NCBI GenBank assembly: GCA_024640445.1
Contig: JAHEEZ010000224.1
Coordinates: 1-5,835, forward strand
From: Acidobacteriota bacterium
GTDB lineage: Bacteria; Acidobacteriota; Blastocatellia; Pyrinomonadales; Pyrinomonadaceae
Length of the DNA stretch: 5,835 nucleotides
Reading direction: 5' to 3'
A program made the position numbers and the translations under genes. The notes under the pieces are model-generated. The model ran no database searches. It saw only the letters and a list, made by a program, of their open reading frames with translations, and was not told where the DNA came from. The stretch's first letter is position 1. The number at the start of each line of letters is the position of its first letter. Below, in pieces: positions 1-5,778 of the stretch.

Positions 1-186
1 GCGATGGATTGATCGTGGTGGGTGGTTTGGGAGGTTCTGGCGCGCAGGGGAGGCGGATCACTTCTGCTTCCCAGTAACAGCGAATGATCGCTTCTGCGGT
101 ATATCTCTTCCTTGGTCTTTTCGGGAAGTCCTTTTTCTATGGCTTTTTAGCACGTAAGATCTGGACCAGAAAAGCCGGGGCGGTCA
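1..186 (-). repeat. Dispersed repeat R, copy 1 (cut by the left window edge)
   Basis: This stretch matches positions 2471-2658 across its length with scattered substitutions and small indels. Its first 53 bases match 3281-3333 at 51 of 53 positions. Shared landmarks are the GCGATGGATTGATCG block, the GGGAGGTTCT block, CGGATCACTTCTGCTTC, a TTTTTCTATGG...TTTTTAGCAC block and GATCTGGACC. By comparison with copy 2, about 52 bp of the unit are missing beyond the left edge. No reading frame stays open across all copies, so I treat it as non-coding. It begins 25 bp beyond the stop codon of the 279-residue gene, so it forms that gene's 3' flank. Confidence 0.85.
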
Positions 187-211
187 CAATTATACGACCA
201 ATAATCTTCCC

Positions 212-1051
212 TCACCTCCGCCAATACGATTCGTAGCACGCATTTTCATGGCACGGAAATGATGGCAAGGGTTTTGGTGCCTGTAGCCCTGTGTTTTGTA
301 TGATAAAGAGTTCAATCTCGCTCTCTTTTCGAAATCCTGCAACCACGAGATTTATCTTACCCTGAAGTACATTCAACCCAAGCAACTCCTTCTTCAAAGC
401 TTCAAAGAAATCGGTAACTTCCGAAAGCTTCCTTCCGTTCCGTTGGTAAACATGTACGAGCAGCTGATTCTCGGGAGATCTCAACGACGAACCATAGCCT
501 GATAAAACCCTTGCCACATTATTATCGCTTCCGTCGAAAGGAAATCTGTCACTTGGGTAATATAGTTCACGATACGGGTCGAAGGGTGGAAATCCTTCAC
601 ATCGACTAGACGCATCTTTCTCGTTCGGAAAATACCTAAAAACATCTAGCTGACTTGGGGAATCACCGCTCACCTGAATCCCTAGTTCATAATTTGTCAT
701 GACCGTTTGTCCTGAATGGTTAATGATAGGTGGCTCAACCAATATCGTTGCCACTTCTCCAATACTACGAGCCTTTCTAAGGGTTACGCTGTATTCCAAA
801 ATGACGTTCTTTGGCACTTGCCAACCATTTGAATCACATTGCGCATTTGAAACTACAACAGAAATCAAGTCTCCTTCTTTCGTTTTGTATCGCAAAGGGT
901 CTTCAGCTACAGGACTGCCAACAACAGTCTCGAGTTCCGCCCTTGTTGACTTCAAGGGAGTAATCCCCTGCCAACTTTCACGTGTCTGACAACTTAGATC
1001 GTAAACCGATACCAGAATCACGCAGAAGACAAATACACCTAGTAACTTCAT
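212..1051 (-). CDS. Secreted protein of unknown function, acidobacterial type, with an OmpA-like C-terminal part
   Basis: The protein has 279 residues. Residues 1-21 look like a signal peptide (MKLLG, hydrophobic VFVFCVILVSV, then DLSC-Q); the site before Cys21 is a poor lipobox. Residues 27-48 carry the W-x-GI-x-PL-x-STR-x-(E/D)-(V/L)-E opening, and 'GWQVPKNVIL' (76-85) follows; I recall both from exported acidobacterial hypothetical proteins. Residues 190-262 (LLVHVYQRNGRK, AGFRKESEIELFI, then a proline-rich end) resemble the OmpA-like tail of the same group in divergent form. ATG at 1051 is chosen because the signal peptide follows at once and AGGGAG lies at 1063-1068, 11 bases upstream. 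The gene starts 36 bp after the RHS fragment stops, on the same strand, so they may be co-transcribed. It could be the cognate partner or immunity protein of the RHS tip, but the family also occurs away from toxins, so that is inference. Confidence 0.75.
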   Translation of the reverse strand: MKLLGVFVFCVILVSVYDLSCQTRESWQGITPLKSTRAELETVVGSPVAEDPLRYKTKEGDLISVVVSNAQCDSNGWQVPKNVILEYSVTLRKARSIGEVATILVEPPIINHSGQTVMTNYELGIQVSGDSPSQLDVFRYFPNEKDASSRCEGFPPFDPYRELYYPSDRFPFDGSDNNVARVLSGYGSSLRSPENQLLVHVYQRNGRKLSEVTDFFEALKKELLGLNVLQGKINLVVAGFRKESEIELFIIQNTGLQAPKPLPSFPCHENACYESYWRR

Positions 1052-1087
1052 AACACATTGAACTCCCTGCTAATACTGCAATGGTTC

Positions 1088-2533
1088 TTAATGATATTGT
1101 TTTGGAACGCAGTACTTCTCAATCAATCCGTCCAAATTCCTCACATCTTTATCCACCGCTCTCGCTGCTAGATCTATCTCAGCATCATTGTAATTGCCTG
1201 TAACTCCGGCCCCATGAAAAAGCTCGTGCACAAGTGTCACAAGATTCTTAAAACCCGCAACATGAACCATGTAGTCGTATCGACGATGCCCGCTTATTGC
1301 CCCATTCTTATATTGAAATACGAAAGCACCAAACCCCCAAGGTCCACGGTTGCCGCCATTCAGCCTAAATGAGTGAGGAGCTGTCATACCCCCACCTCCT
1401 GCTATACGACGATCTGACCCCGCCACTTCAAAGAGCTTCAAGACATGGTAGGCAGAATCTTCAGTTTGGTTCACATATAACCCTCCCGTCCCAACTGGCT
1501 GTGAATCTACCGCATTAAAAACAGCAAGAATGTCATTGCCCCGAAGCCCCCTGTTCTTTATCCCTTCAGTGCTTACTAACTTGTTTAAGGCTTCGTTTAG
1601 TTTTCTAGAACACTCACCATCATTATACTCAAGGAATTTTCCGAGCGTTCCTCTTGCGCCCTCAATACCTCGGAAATGAAGATAATCCACACCATTTTCA
1701 TTCACGATGTCGAATTGCGAGACAATGAGAGCCGCCCAATCGTCTTGCATTGGAACGCTCGAAAGATAAGAAACACTCGCGTATCCATCAGGACGCGGTA
1801 ACATTCCATACCTCTCATGATGCGAATCTAAGAGATTCCAGTTGACTAGATCTTCCTGCGAGTCAGATGGGTCCCAGTAATAAGGCGGATCCATCCCGAT
1901 CACGATGCCATGATAAGCATAACGTGGGAGCAGCGAAAGATATGTGTCTTGCCATCTCTGTTGCCGGATCCTTGCTTGAAGGATCGCAAGGCCGTCAAAT
2001 CCGCCCGGTGGATTGTAAGGCGGCGGGCAGAACGAACCGCAAGGGCCCGCACCTGTCGGCCCCGGGTAGTTGTTTTTCCTTCCCGTCGGATCGTACTGCG
2101 TCTTTGACGCCGTGCTCTTGTCTACCTTGATGTGCTTTTCGTAGGAACCGGAAGGATCAACGTGGTAGAAGTGAAACTCACTGTTTTTCAGAACGGCGAT
2201 CCTGGAGCCGGTATTCGAGAGAACGGCCCCCTCTTCGAGCGCGCCTGTCGCCGTCAATTCGGCGATGGTCGCGTTCAAAAGCGTCGACCGCACATAGTAA
2301 GCCTTGACGCTTCCATTCTCGCTTTCCTTTACAAGATTCCCGTCCCCGTCAAAGGCGTACCCGGGATCGGGCTCCGAACCTGAATAGTCTGCCGCCACCT
2401 GGAATCCCCTCGCATCGTGATCCACTTCTCGACAGCTGGCGTCAACTGGATCGCGCTTTCGGGGGCAGGGGCGATGGATTGATCGTGTGGAGGCTGAATT
2501 GGGAGGTTCTTGGGCGCAGGGCAGGCGGATCAC
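1088..2533 (-). CDS. Orphan RHS C-terminal fragment with HExxH metallopeptidase-like tip
   Basis: The open frame has 481 codons. The first 38 or so are repeat R read through, and the only start at its 5' end is a GTG inside R, so that N-terminus is probably not real. RHS-like sequence begins near 2415 and runs to about residue 180: YAFDGDGNLVKE (59-70), YYVRSTLL, IAELTATG, YHVDPSGSYE and TQYDPTGR, the usual end of an RHS core. The C-terminal domain (about 185-481) is unrelated to the core and carries HELFHGAG at 436-443. H436, E437 and H440 fit an HExxH zinc site; Glu452 could be the third ligand. The start HExxHxxG is metzincin-like, but the expected third His/Asp at 446 is Gly. There is no signal peptide, no full RHS barrel and no good ribosome site. 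I read it as a displaced toxin tip, possibly silent, that could recombine with a full-length RHS gene elsewhere. The specific toxin activity is unproven. Confidence 0.7.
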   Translation of the reverse strand: MIRLPCAQEPPNSASTRSIHRPCPRKRDPVDASCREVDHDARGFQVAADYSGSEPDPGYAFDGDGNLVKESENGSVKAYYVRSTLLNATIAELTATGALEEGAVLSNTGSRIAVLKNSEFHFYHVDPSGSYEKHIKVDKSTASKTQYDPTGRKNNYPGPTGAGPCGSFCPPPYNPPGGFDGLAILQARIRQQRWQDTYLSLLPRYAYHGIVIGMDPPYYWDPSDSQEDLVNWNLLDSHHERYGMLPRPDGYASVSYLSSVPMQDDWAALIVSQFDIVNENGVDYLHFRGIEGARGTLGKFLEYNDGECSRKLNEALNKLVSTEGIKNRGLRGNDILAVFNAVDSQPVGTGGLYVNQTEDSAYHVLKLFEVAGSDRRIAGGGGMTAPHSFRLNGGNRGPWGFGAFVFQYKNGAISGHRRYDYMVHVAGFKNLVTLVHELFHGAGVTGNYNDAEIDLAARAVDKDVRNLDGLIEKYCVPKQYH

Positions 2534-2658
2534 TTCTGCTTCGCTCTAAACGCGCATGATCGCTTTTGTGTTATGTCCTTCTTTAGGTATGTTCCAGATC
2601 TCATTTTTCTATGGGTTTTTAGCACTGTGGATCTGGACCGGGAGCCCGGGTCAGGTCA
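2419..2658 (-). repeat. Dispersed repeat R, copy 2 (the only complete copy)
   Basis: This copy matches 1-186 and 3229-3333, overlapping them at the GCGATGGATTGATCG block (2471-2485), so it defines a unit of about 240 bp. Its low-coordinate end starts at GATCCACTTCTCGACAG, shared with 3229 and, more loosely, 5811. Its high-coordinate end fades near GGTCA (2654-2658), matching 182-186. Seven GATC sites occur at 2419, 2449, 2481, 2528, 2558, 2597 and 2630. The GATCCA (2419-2424) and TGGATC (2447-2452) arms form an inverted repeat around a near-palindromic GACAGCTGGCGTC. On the minus strand it overlaps the 3' end of the 163-residue gene and runs directly into the RHS fragment. Confidence 0.88.
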
Positions 2659-3110
2659 ACAGTGCGAGTTGGAAGACCGAGCTTCTCTGACAACTCAAGA
2701 TTCTCGTCGCATTTCAGTTTATCAAACGAATAAAAGGCTCTAACGACCTCGTACACTCTTAGCGTTTGATAGTCCTTACCAAGGTATTTCGCATAAGACT
2801 CCTCATCTTCAAAGAATACTGCTTGAAGCCTAGGAGCATTGCAATACACTGATTTAATCCGTTCAATTAGCCTTCCTAGCTTATCCTTCGTGAACTTTTT
2901 CCGGTCGAGTCGAATAAAGAGCATGACAGTGTCGTCAGACTTGTCTTTTTTAGAAACAGTTCCGGATATCGTTTCAGCGATTAAGTCATACTGGACTTTC
3001 TCACTCTCCGACTCACATCTTTTGAGCCAATCTACTTGAGAAAAGACCGAACTTGAAAGCGCTGAAATAGATACCAACGAAAGAAGTACTATGTAAATTA
3101 CTCTGCTCAT
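2619..3110 (-). CDS. Small secreted protein of unknown function
   Basis: I do not recognise this 163-residue protein. Residues 1-24 form a clear signal peptide (MSRVIYIVLLSLVSISALSS, then VFS before Gln25), so export is likely. The mature part is charged and mixed alpha/beta, with VMLFIRLDRKKFTKDKLGRL (63-82), IKSVYCNAPRLQAVFF (85-100) and YEVVRAFYSFD (120-130). It contains Cys32, Cys90, Cys134 and a terminal Cys163, which could form disulfides outside the cytoplasm. The last 10 or so residues (TRAPGPDPQC) and the TAA stop are encoded inside repeat R; copy 1 would encode GPDLTC before the same TAA. The natural C-terminus may therefore have been replaced when R joined the gene. ATG at 3110 is the only start that gives the signal peptide; the upstream ribosome site is weak. 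It sits alone between two R copies. An orphan immunity protein is possible but unproven. Confidence 0.68.
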   Translation of the reverse strand: MSRVIYIVLLSLVSISALSSSVFSQVDWLKRCESESEKVQYDLIAETISGTVSKKDKSDDTVMLFIRLDRKKFTKDKLGRLIERIKSVYCNAPRLQAVFFEDEESYAKYLGKDYQTLRVYEVVRAFYSFDKLKCDENLELSEKLGLPTRTVDLTRAPGPDPQC

Positions 3111-3228
3111 CCCATTTTGACCTGCCCTACATAACTGGTCCAGTTTGAAAGTTAGTATACCCCGCTTATTGAATGCCCGGTGTTCTTTCTCTCGGGATGG
3201 CGCTATCCGTAGCTGATCCTCCCTCCCT
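3111..3228 (-). promoter_or_regulatory. Leader region of the 163-residue gene: 13-bp palindrome and weak -10
   Basis: This gap of about 118 bp between the ATG at 3110 and repeat copy 3 has no gene. It holds a perfect 6-1-6 inverted repeat, AACTGG-T-CCAGTT (3133-3145), 22 bases upstream of the start. On the minus strand TATACT (3154-3159) is a possible -10, but no good -35 lies 16-18 bases further upstream. A second near-palindrome, GGATGGCGCTATCC (3195-3208), has one mismatched pair. Together these suggest a short promoter with an operator overlapping the transcript start. Nothing in the sequence names the regulator. Confidence 0.3.
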
Positions 3229-3333
3229 GATCCATTTCTCGACAGCCGGCGTCAGCTGGATCACGCTTTCGGCGGCAGGGGCGATGGATTGATCGAGGTG
3301 GGTAGTTTGGGAGGTTCTGGCGCGCAGGGGAGG
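3229..3333 (-). repeat. Dispersed repeat R, copy 3 (truncated)
   Basis: This copy matches the first half of R: GATCCATTTCTCGACAG at 3229, then GCGATGGATTGATCG at 3281 through GCAGGGGAGG at 3333. Over 3281-3333 it matches copy 1 at 51 of 53 bases. GATC sites at 3229, 3259 and 3291 have the same 30 and 32 base spacing as in copy 2. After 3333 similarity stops abruptly where the other copies continue with CGGATCACTTC; here the hydrolase terminator follows 9 bases later. The outer arms GATCCA (3229-3234) and TGGATC (3257-3262) are intact. Confidence 0.85.
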
Positions 3334-3342
3334 ATTGGGCGG

Positions 3343-3377
3343 AAAAAGAAATACCCGACCTTGATACGGCCGGGTAT
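3343..3377 (-). terminator. Intrinsic terminator of the metallo-hydrolase operon
   Basis: On the minus strand, ATACCCGGCC (3368-3377) pairs with GGTCGGGTAT (3351-3360) to give a 10-bp stem with one G-U pair and a 7-base loop. TTCTTTTT (3343-3350) follows at once. This is a textbook Rho-independent terminator, 41 bases beyond the stop codon of the hydrolase gene. It ends that transcript just before repeat copy 3, so the 163-residue gene probably needs its own promoter. Confidence 0.85.
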
Positions 3378-3418
3378 CCTCGTTTCGAACTGGAAAAGTA
3401 ATGCAGGACAGTTCAGGT

Positions 3419-4420
3419 TCAGTCGTCCCATCTCACATAAAGAAGCATAGTAGACGCATGGCTCTTTGCCCACACGTCTACACCTGCAAGCCGACCTATC
3501 CAACGGGATTCGATTTCTGCAGCACTTTCGTCAATCACCTTGTCGAGAAATACCTTGAACAACAGAAATTTGTTATCCCAACCAATCTTCGAAGCTGCGT
3601 TCGACATCACTTCCATTAGATCGGTTCTACCATGGACCCTTTTTACGGTTTCGTAAACGTCCATTACATATTCCTTACTTTCCAACACATCATTGCGGTC
3701 GCCAATCGATGTTAAGTGCCCCCCAACAAATACGTCGAAATCATAGGCCAGTATTTGATCAAACACCTTCAGGTATTCGTGTATGTTGCTGGTAATGTCA
3801 AGGTTCTTGAACGGCACATATCCTGGAGCCAATACGTCAATCACCATTAGAAACTTGTCCTTGGCGACTGAAACAAACAAGTCCCCCTCGTCGGAGTGAA
3901 AGTTAAGCGGATTGGTCAGATCGATTTGCTTGTCCCCTTTCCTAAGCACGTAAGCGCCTGAAAAGGTTTTGGTAGGCAGCAACCGCCTGGGGTCGTTCTT
4001 TTCCCTTAGAAAATCCGCAACACCTTTCAATGCGATGATCTCGAGGTTGGGGATCCCTTTCAACTGTCCTGACCCGCCGATATGGTCGATATGCGCATGC
4101 GTATAGACCAATGTCACGATCGGCTGATCAGTCACTTCGGCGACCGCTTTTTGGATATTCGGAGCCAGGCTCTCAGGAGCATCTATTAATACCACGCCTT
4201 TGTTGGTCACGATCACAACCGATTGCCAAATGCCATCCGTCAGAACATAAATGTTGGTATTTGGCTTAACTTCCTGTATCGCATAGCCTTTACGAGGGTC
4301 GACCTGAATAGACCTGCTCAAGGTCTTTTTCAGCACGGGAGTGTAAGACTCAATCGGCTTTTGTCCGTAGGCGATATTGACGGCGAGAATCAGCGTCAAG
4401 ATGATGATCACATGTTTCAT
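3419..4420 (-). CDS. Secreted metallo-beta-lactamase-fold hydrolase
   Basis: From ATG at 4420 the protein has 333 residues. It opens with a signal peptide (MKHVIIILTLILAVNIAYGQ), so it should act in the periplasm or outside the cell. The fold's zinc motif HAHIDH is present as H108, H110, D112 and H113, followed by GGSGQL. Other likely ligands are H175 (FHSDEGD), D195 (LMVIDVLAPGYVPF) and H235 (FVGGHLTSIGD). This set resembles the broad hydrolase branch rather than classical class B beta-lactamases, and the substrate cannot be told from sequence. The frame stays open upstream to a GTG at 4543, but ATG at 4420 is preferred because AGGAGG lies 7 bases upstream and the signal peptide follows directly. 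The upstream part is the remnant of another gene. It lies downstream of the SnoaL-like gene on the same strand and ends at a strong terminator. Confidence 0.9.
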   Translation of the reverse strand: MKHVIIILTLILAVNIAYGQKPIESYTPVLKKTLSRSIQVDPRKGYAIQEVKPNTNIYVLTDGIWQSVVIVTNKGVVLIDAPESLAPNIQKAVAEVTDQPIVTLVYTHAHIDHIGGSGQLKGIPNLEIIALKGVADFLREKNDPRRLLPTKTFSGAYVLRKGDKQIDLTNPLNFHSDEGDLFVSVAKDKFLMVIDVLAPGYVPFKNLDITSNIHEYLKVFDQILAYDFDVFVGGHLTSIGDRNDVLESKEYVMDVYETVKRVHGRTDLMEVMSNAASKIGWDNKFLLFKVFLDKVIDESAAEIESRWIGRLAGVDVWAKSHASTMLLYVRWDD

Positions 4421-4427
4421 TGTTTGG

Positions 4428-4433
4428 CCTCCT
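4428..4433 (-). promoter_or_regulatory. Strong ribosome binding site fixing the hydrolase start
   Basis: The minus strand reads AGAGGAGG seven bases before ATG at 4420. This consensus Shine-Dalgarno decides the start: the longer frame from GTG 4543 would put 41 dehydrogenase-like or unrelated residues before an intact signal peptide. Confidence 0.8.
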
Positions 4434-4471
4434 CTATTTTGATCTGTTGAACAGCTGGCGAGCGTTTTCGG

Positions 4472-4543
4472 CTCCTGGGCAACGGTCGCGCCAATCCCGC
4501 TGCTGCCGCACGTTACAAACTCCACCTTGTCGTCGATCCTCAC
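4472..4543 (-). pseudogene. Remnant of a short-chain dehydrogenase/reductase N-terminus
   Basis: The 24 codons from GTG 4543 read MRIDDKVEFVTCGSSGIGA followed by TVAQE. This matches the start of classical short-chain dehydrogenases (x-L-x-G-K-V-x-x-V-TGGSSGIG-x-A-x-A), including the Rossmann glycine motif, with Cys in place of the first Gly. The similarity stops after 24 residues, and the frame then runs into the hydrolase ribosome site. The GTG overlaps the TGA of the SnoaL-like gene as GTGA, a classical translational coupling, so a dehydrogenase gene probably once followed in the operon and was lost by an internal deletion. Just downstream another frame reads ENARQLFNRSK and a TAG, which could be the tail of the deleted gene or chance. 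Confidence 0.65.
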
Positions 4544-4938
4544 TGAGCACCTCCAACTTCAGGATTGAAGATGTACCGGTAGAATTTCCACGCGCCATCG
4601 ATCCTCTTCACGATGAACACCTCCCGGTTGCGCTCCCTCCCAGCGGGCGTCTGACCTTTCGGAACGATCGTGCCGACCGACTGAGTTCGTATGAAGCCGA
4701 GGTCATCGGCCAGTTCTACTTCCAGAATCTCGAACTCGACATCGAAATCGAGCTTCGACAGAAAGTCCGCATAAAGCGCCACGATGTCGTCTTTGCCCGT
4801 TGCGGTTGGGAATGGCTGCCCGATGAAGACCCCGTCATTCGCATACACACTCTCAACCAAAGCTACGTCAGCTTCATTCAGACCGCGCTGATAGGTCTGT
4901 AAAAGAATTTGGATTTCCTCGTTAAAGTTCCCTTTCAT
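4540..4938 (-). CDS. SnoaL/NTF2-like (SgcJ/EcaC-type) small alpha-beta barrel protein
   Basis: This 132-residue protein has the length and pattern of the SnoaL-like / DUF4440 branch of the NTF2 superfamily. An amphipathic first helix (EEIQILLQTYQRGLNEADV) leads to VYANDGVFIGQPFPTATGKD (31-50), where the fold's conserved strand and loop lie. ILEVELADDLGFIRTQSVGT then forms a curved strand pair, and the chain ends with GAWKFYRYIFNPE (115-127). There is no signal peptide, so it is probably cytosolic. The family includes isomerases, cyclases and many proteins with no known reaction; no catalytic claim is made here. ATG 4938 has AAGGGAG upstream with 7 bases between GGGAG and the start. It lies 148 bp after the Crp/Fnr gene, and its stop overlaps the dehydrogenase remnant. 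Confidence 0.85.
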   Translation of the reverse strand: MKGNFNEEIQILLQTYQRGLNEADVALVESVYANDGVFIGQPFPTATGKDDIVALYADFLSKLDFDVEFEILEVELADDLGFIRTQSVGTIVPKGQTPAGRERNREVFIVKRIDGAWKFYRYIFNPEVGGAQ

Positions 4939-5045
4939 TGCTTTTCTCCCTTTAAGATGTCCACAATTTCGTGCGAACCCGATTAGGCCCGCGTTGTTGA
5001 TGGGCTAATTATGGGCAGGAAGAAGGATTCCGAGAATGAAGTGGA

Positions 5046-5073
5046 TTAAGAAATTCTCTTAAACAATATTAAG
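5046..5073. promoter_or_regulatory. Overlapping inverted repeats, candidate Crp/Fnr-family operator
   Basis: Three half-sites alternate: TTAAG (5046-5050), CTTAA (5058-5062) and TTAAG (5069-5073). The first pair forms the 17-bp inverted repeat TTAAGA-AATTC-TCTTAA (spaces mark arms; arms perfect over 6 bp), and the second pair forms CTTAA-ACAATA-TTAAG. Spacing of 11-12 bases places the half-sites about one helical turn apart. They lie between the regulator's stop (5087) and the SnoaL start (4938), so control of the downstream genes by the neighbouring regulator is a natural inference. They are not consensus Fnr (TTGAT-N4-ATCAA) or Crp (TGTGA-N6-TCACA) sites. Confidence 0.45.
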
Positions 5074-5086
5074 ACTCGCTGGGGCT

Positions 5087-5674
5087 TCAGCGGTTTTTCT
5101 GGCTTAGATCTCTTCGGATTTTGCTAAGAAATTCTGGCGTGATTCCGATGTATGAGGCGATCTGCGTTTGCGGAAGGCGGTTGATGAGTTGCGGGAAGGT
5201 TTCTACAAAAGTAAGGTACCTTTCTTCAGCAGTTGAACTGATGTTCTGAAGAACTCGCTTTTGAAGAGCTATGAAAGCACCTTCCATCATCACGCGGAAC
5301 AACCGGTCATAGCTTGGATAGGCAAGGAAGGTCTCCAGCAGATCAGGCTTGGATATTTGCAGAACCTCCGAGGGTTCAAGAGCCTCTATGTAAAGCGAGG
5401 TTGGCGATTCCTGATGAAAACTCCCGATATCGGCTACCCAAAAATCTTCAGGAGCGAATTGCAGAATATGCTCGACACCATTCTCGTCGACGTTATAGAG
5501 CCGTAGGCATCCTTTGTTTACGAAAGTGTAATGCCTGCAAATATCTCCTTCCTGCAATATGTATTGCCGCCGACGGATTCTCCTGAAGCTTAAGCGCGAG
5601 GTGAAAAAGTCGATTTCCTCGTCGCTCAACTCTATCCGGGCACAAATGTTCGCTTTGATTAGGTCGTAGTTCAT
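5087..5674 (-). CDS. Crp/Fnr-family transcriptional regulator
   Basis: The protein has 195 residues, the usual length of the short Crp/Fnr group common in Bacteroidota and Acidobacteriota. Residues 20-115 form the cyclic-nucleotide-binding-like barrel: RRRQYILQEGDICRHYTFVN (34-53), GCLRLYNVDENG and EHILQFAPEDFWV. The segment where cAMP binders have GE-x-(F/L)-GE-x-x-L...RSA reads PEDFWVADIGSFHQESPTS, so cAMP binding is unlikely and the ligand is unknown. There is no Fnr-type N-terminal cysteine cluster; single Cys occur at 11, 46 and 56. Residues 165-191 form the winged helix-turn-helix (RLPQTQIASYIGITPEFLSK). ATG 5674 gives the family's normal N-terminus (MNYDLIKANI), with a weak GGAAA ribosome site. 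It probably controls the SnoaL and hydrolase genes downstream and possibly itself. Confidence 0.9.
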   Translation of the reverse strand: MNYDLIKANICARIELSDEEIDFFTSRLSFRRIRRRQYILQEGDICRHYTFVNKGCLRLYNVDENGVEHILQFAPEDFWVADIGSFHQESPTSLYIEALEPSEVLQISKPDLLETFLAYPSYDRLFRVMMEGAFIALQKRVLQNISSTAEERYLTFVETFPQLINRLPQTQIASYIGITPEFLSKIRRDLSQKNR

Positions 5675-5778
5675 CAGGCGTTTCCGGGTTCAGAAAGGTG
5701 GCTGTCCGAATTTTTGGTCCGGAATCAAGGCTGTAAGAAGTCACAAAAAAAGAAAATCAGGCACGAACCGAAAAAAAC

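Noticed and set aside
1..75. Plus-strand glycine-rich frame GDGLIVVGGLGGSGAQGRR in R
   Set aside because: Copy 3 diverges after the block and copy 2 has frame-shifting indels, so it is not maintained as a protein.
60..145. Minus-strand frame in R copy 1 reading RKRYTAEAIIRCYWEAEVIRL, reminiscent of IS3-family OrfA starts
   Set aside because: Copy 2 keeps only AI-x-R and EAEVIRL and has a stop between them; the match is too short to call a transposase remnant.
187..211. Possible terminator after the 279-residue gene
   Set aside because: Only a 5-bp A/T-rich stem (ATTAT/ATAAT) without a following T-tract is present.
2132..2383. Plus-strand 83-codon frame opposite the RHS core
   Set aside because: It is a shadow of the GC-rich RHS segment, with no recognisable motif.
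2419..3333. R as an integron attC site
   Set aside because: No paired RYYYAAC/GTTRRRY core sites were seen, the unit is longer than usual attC sites, and there is no integrase in the window.
3261..3503. 80-codon minus-strand frame through repeat copy 3 into the hydrolase 3' end
   Set aside because: It crosses the terminator hairpin and a repeat whose frame is broken in other copies; the sequence looks like no protein.
4420..4902. 160-codon plus-strand open frame opposite the SnoaL-like gene
   Set aside because: It is antisense to a well-supported gene, rich in Arg, Pro and Ser, with no domain and no ribosome site.
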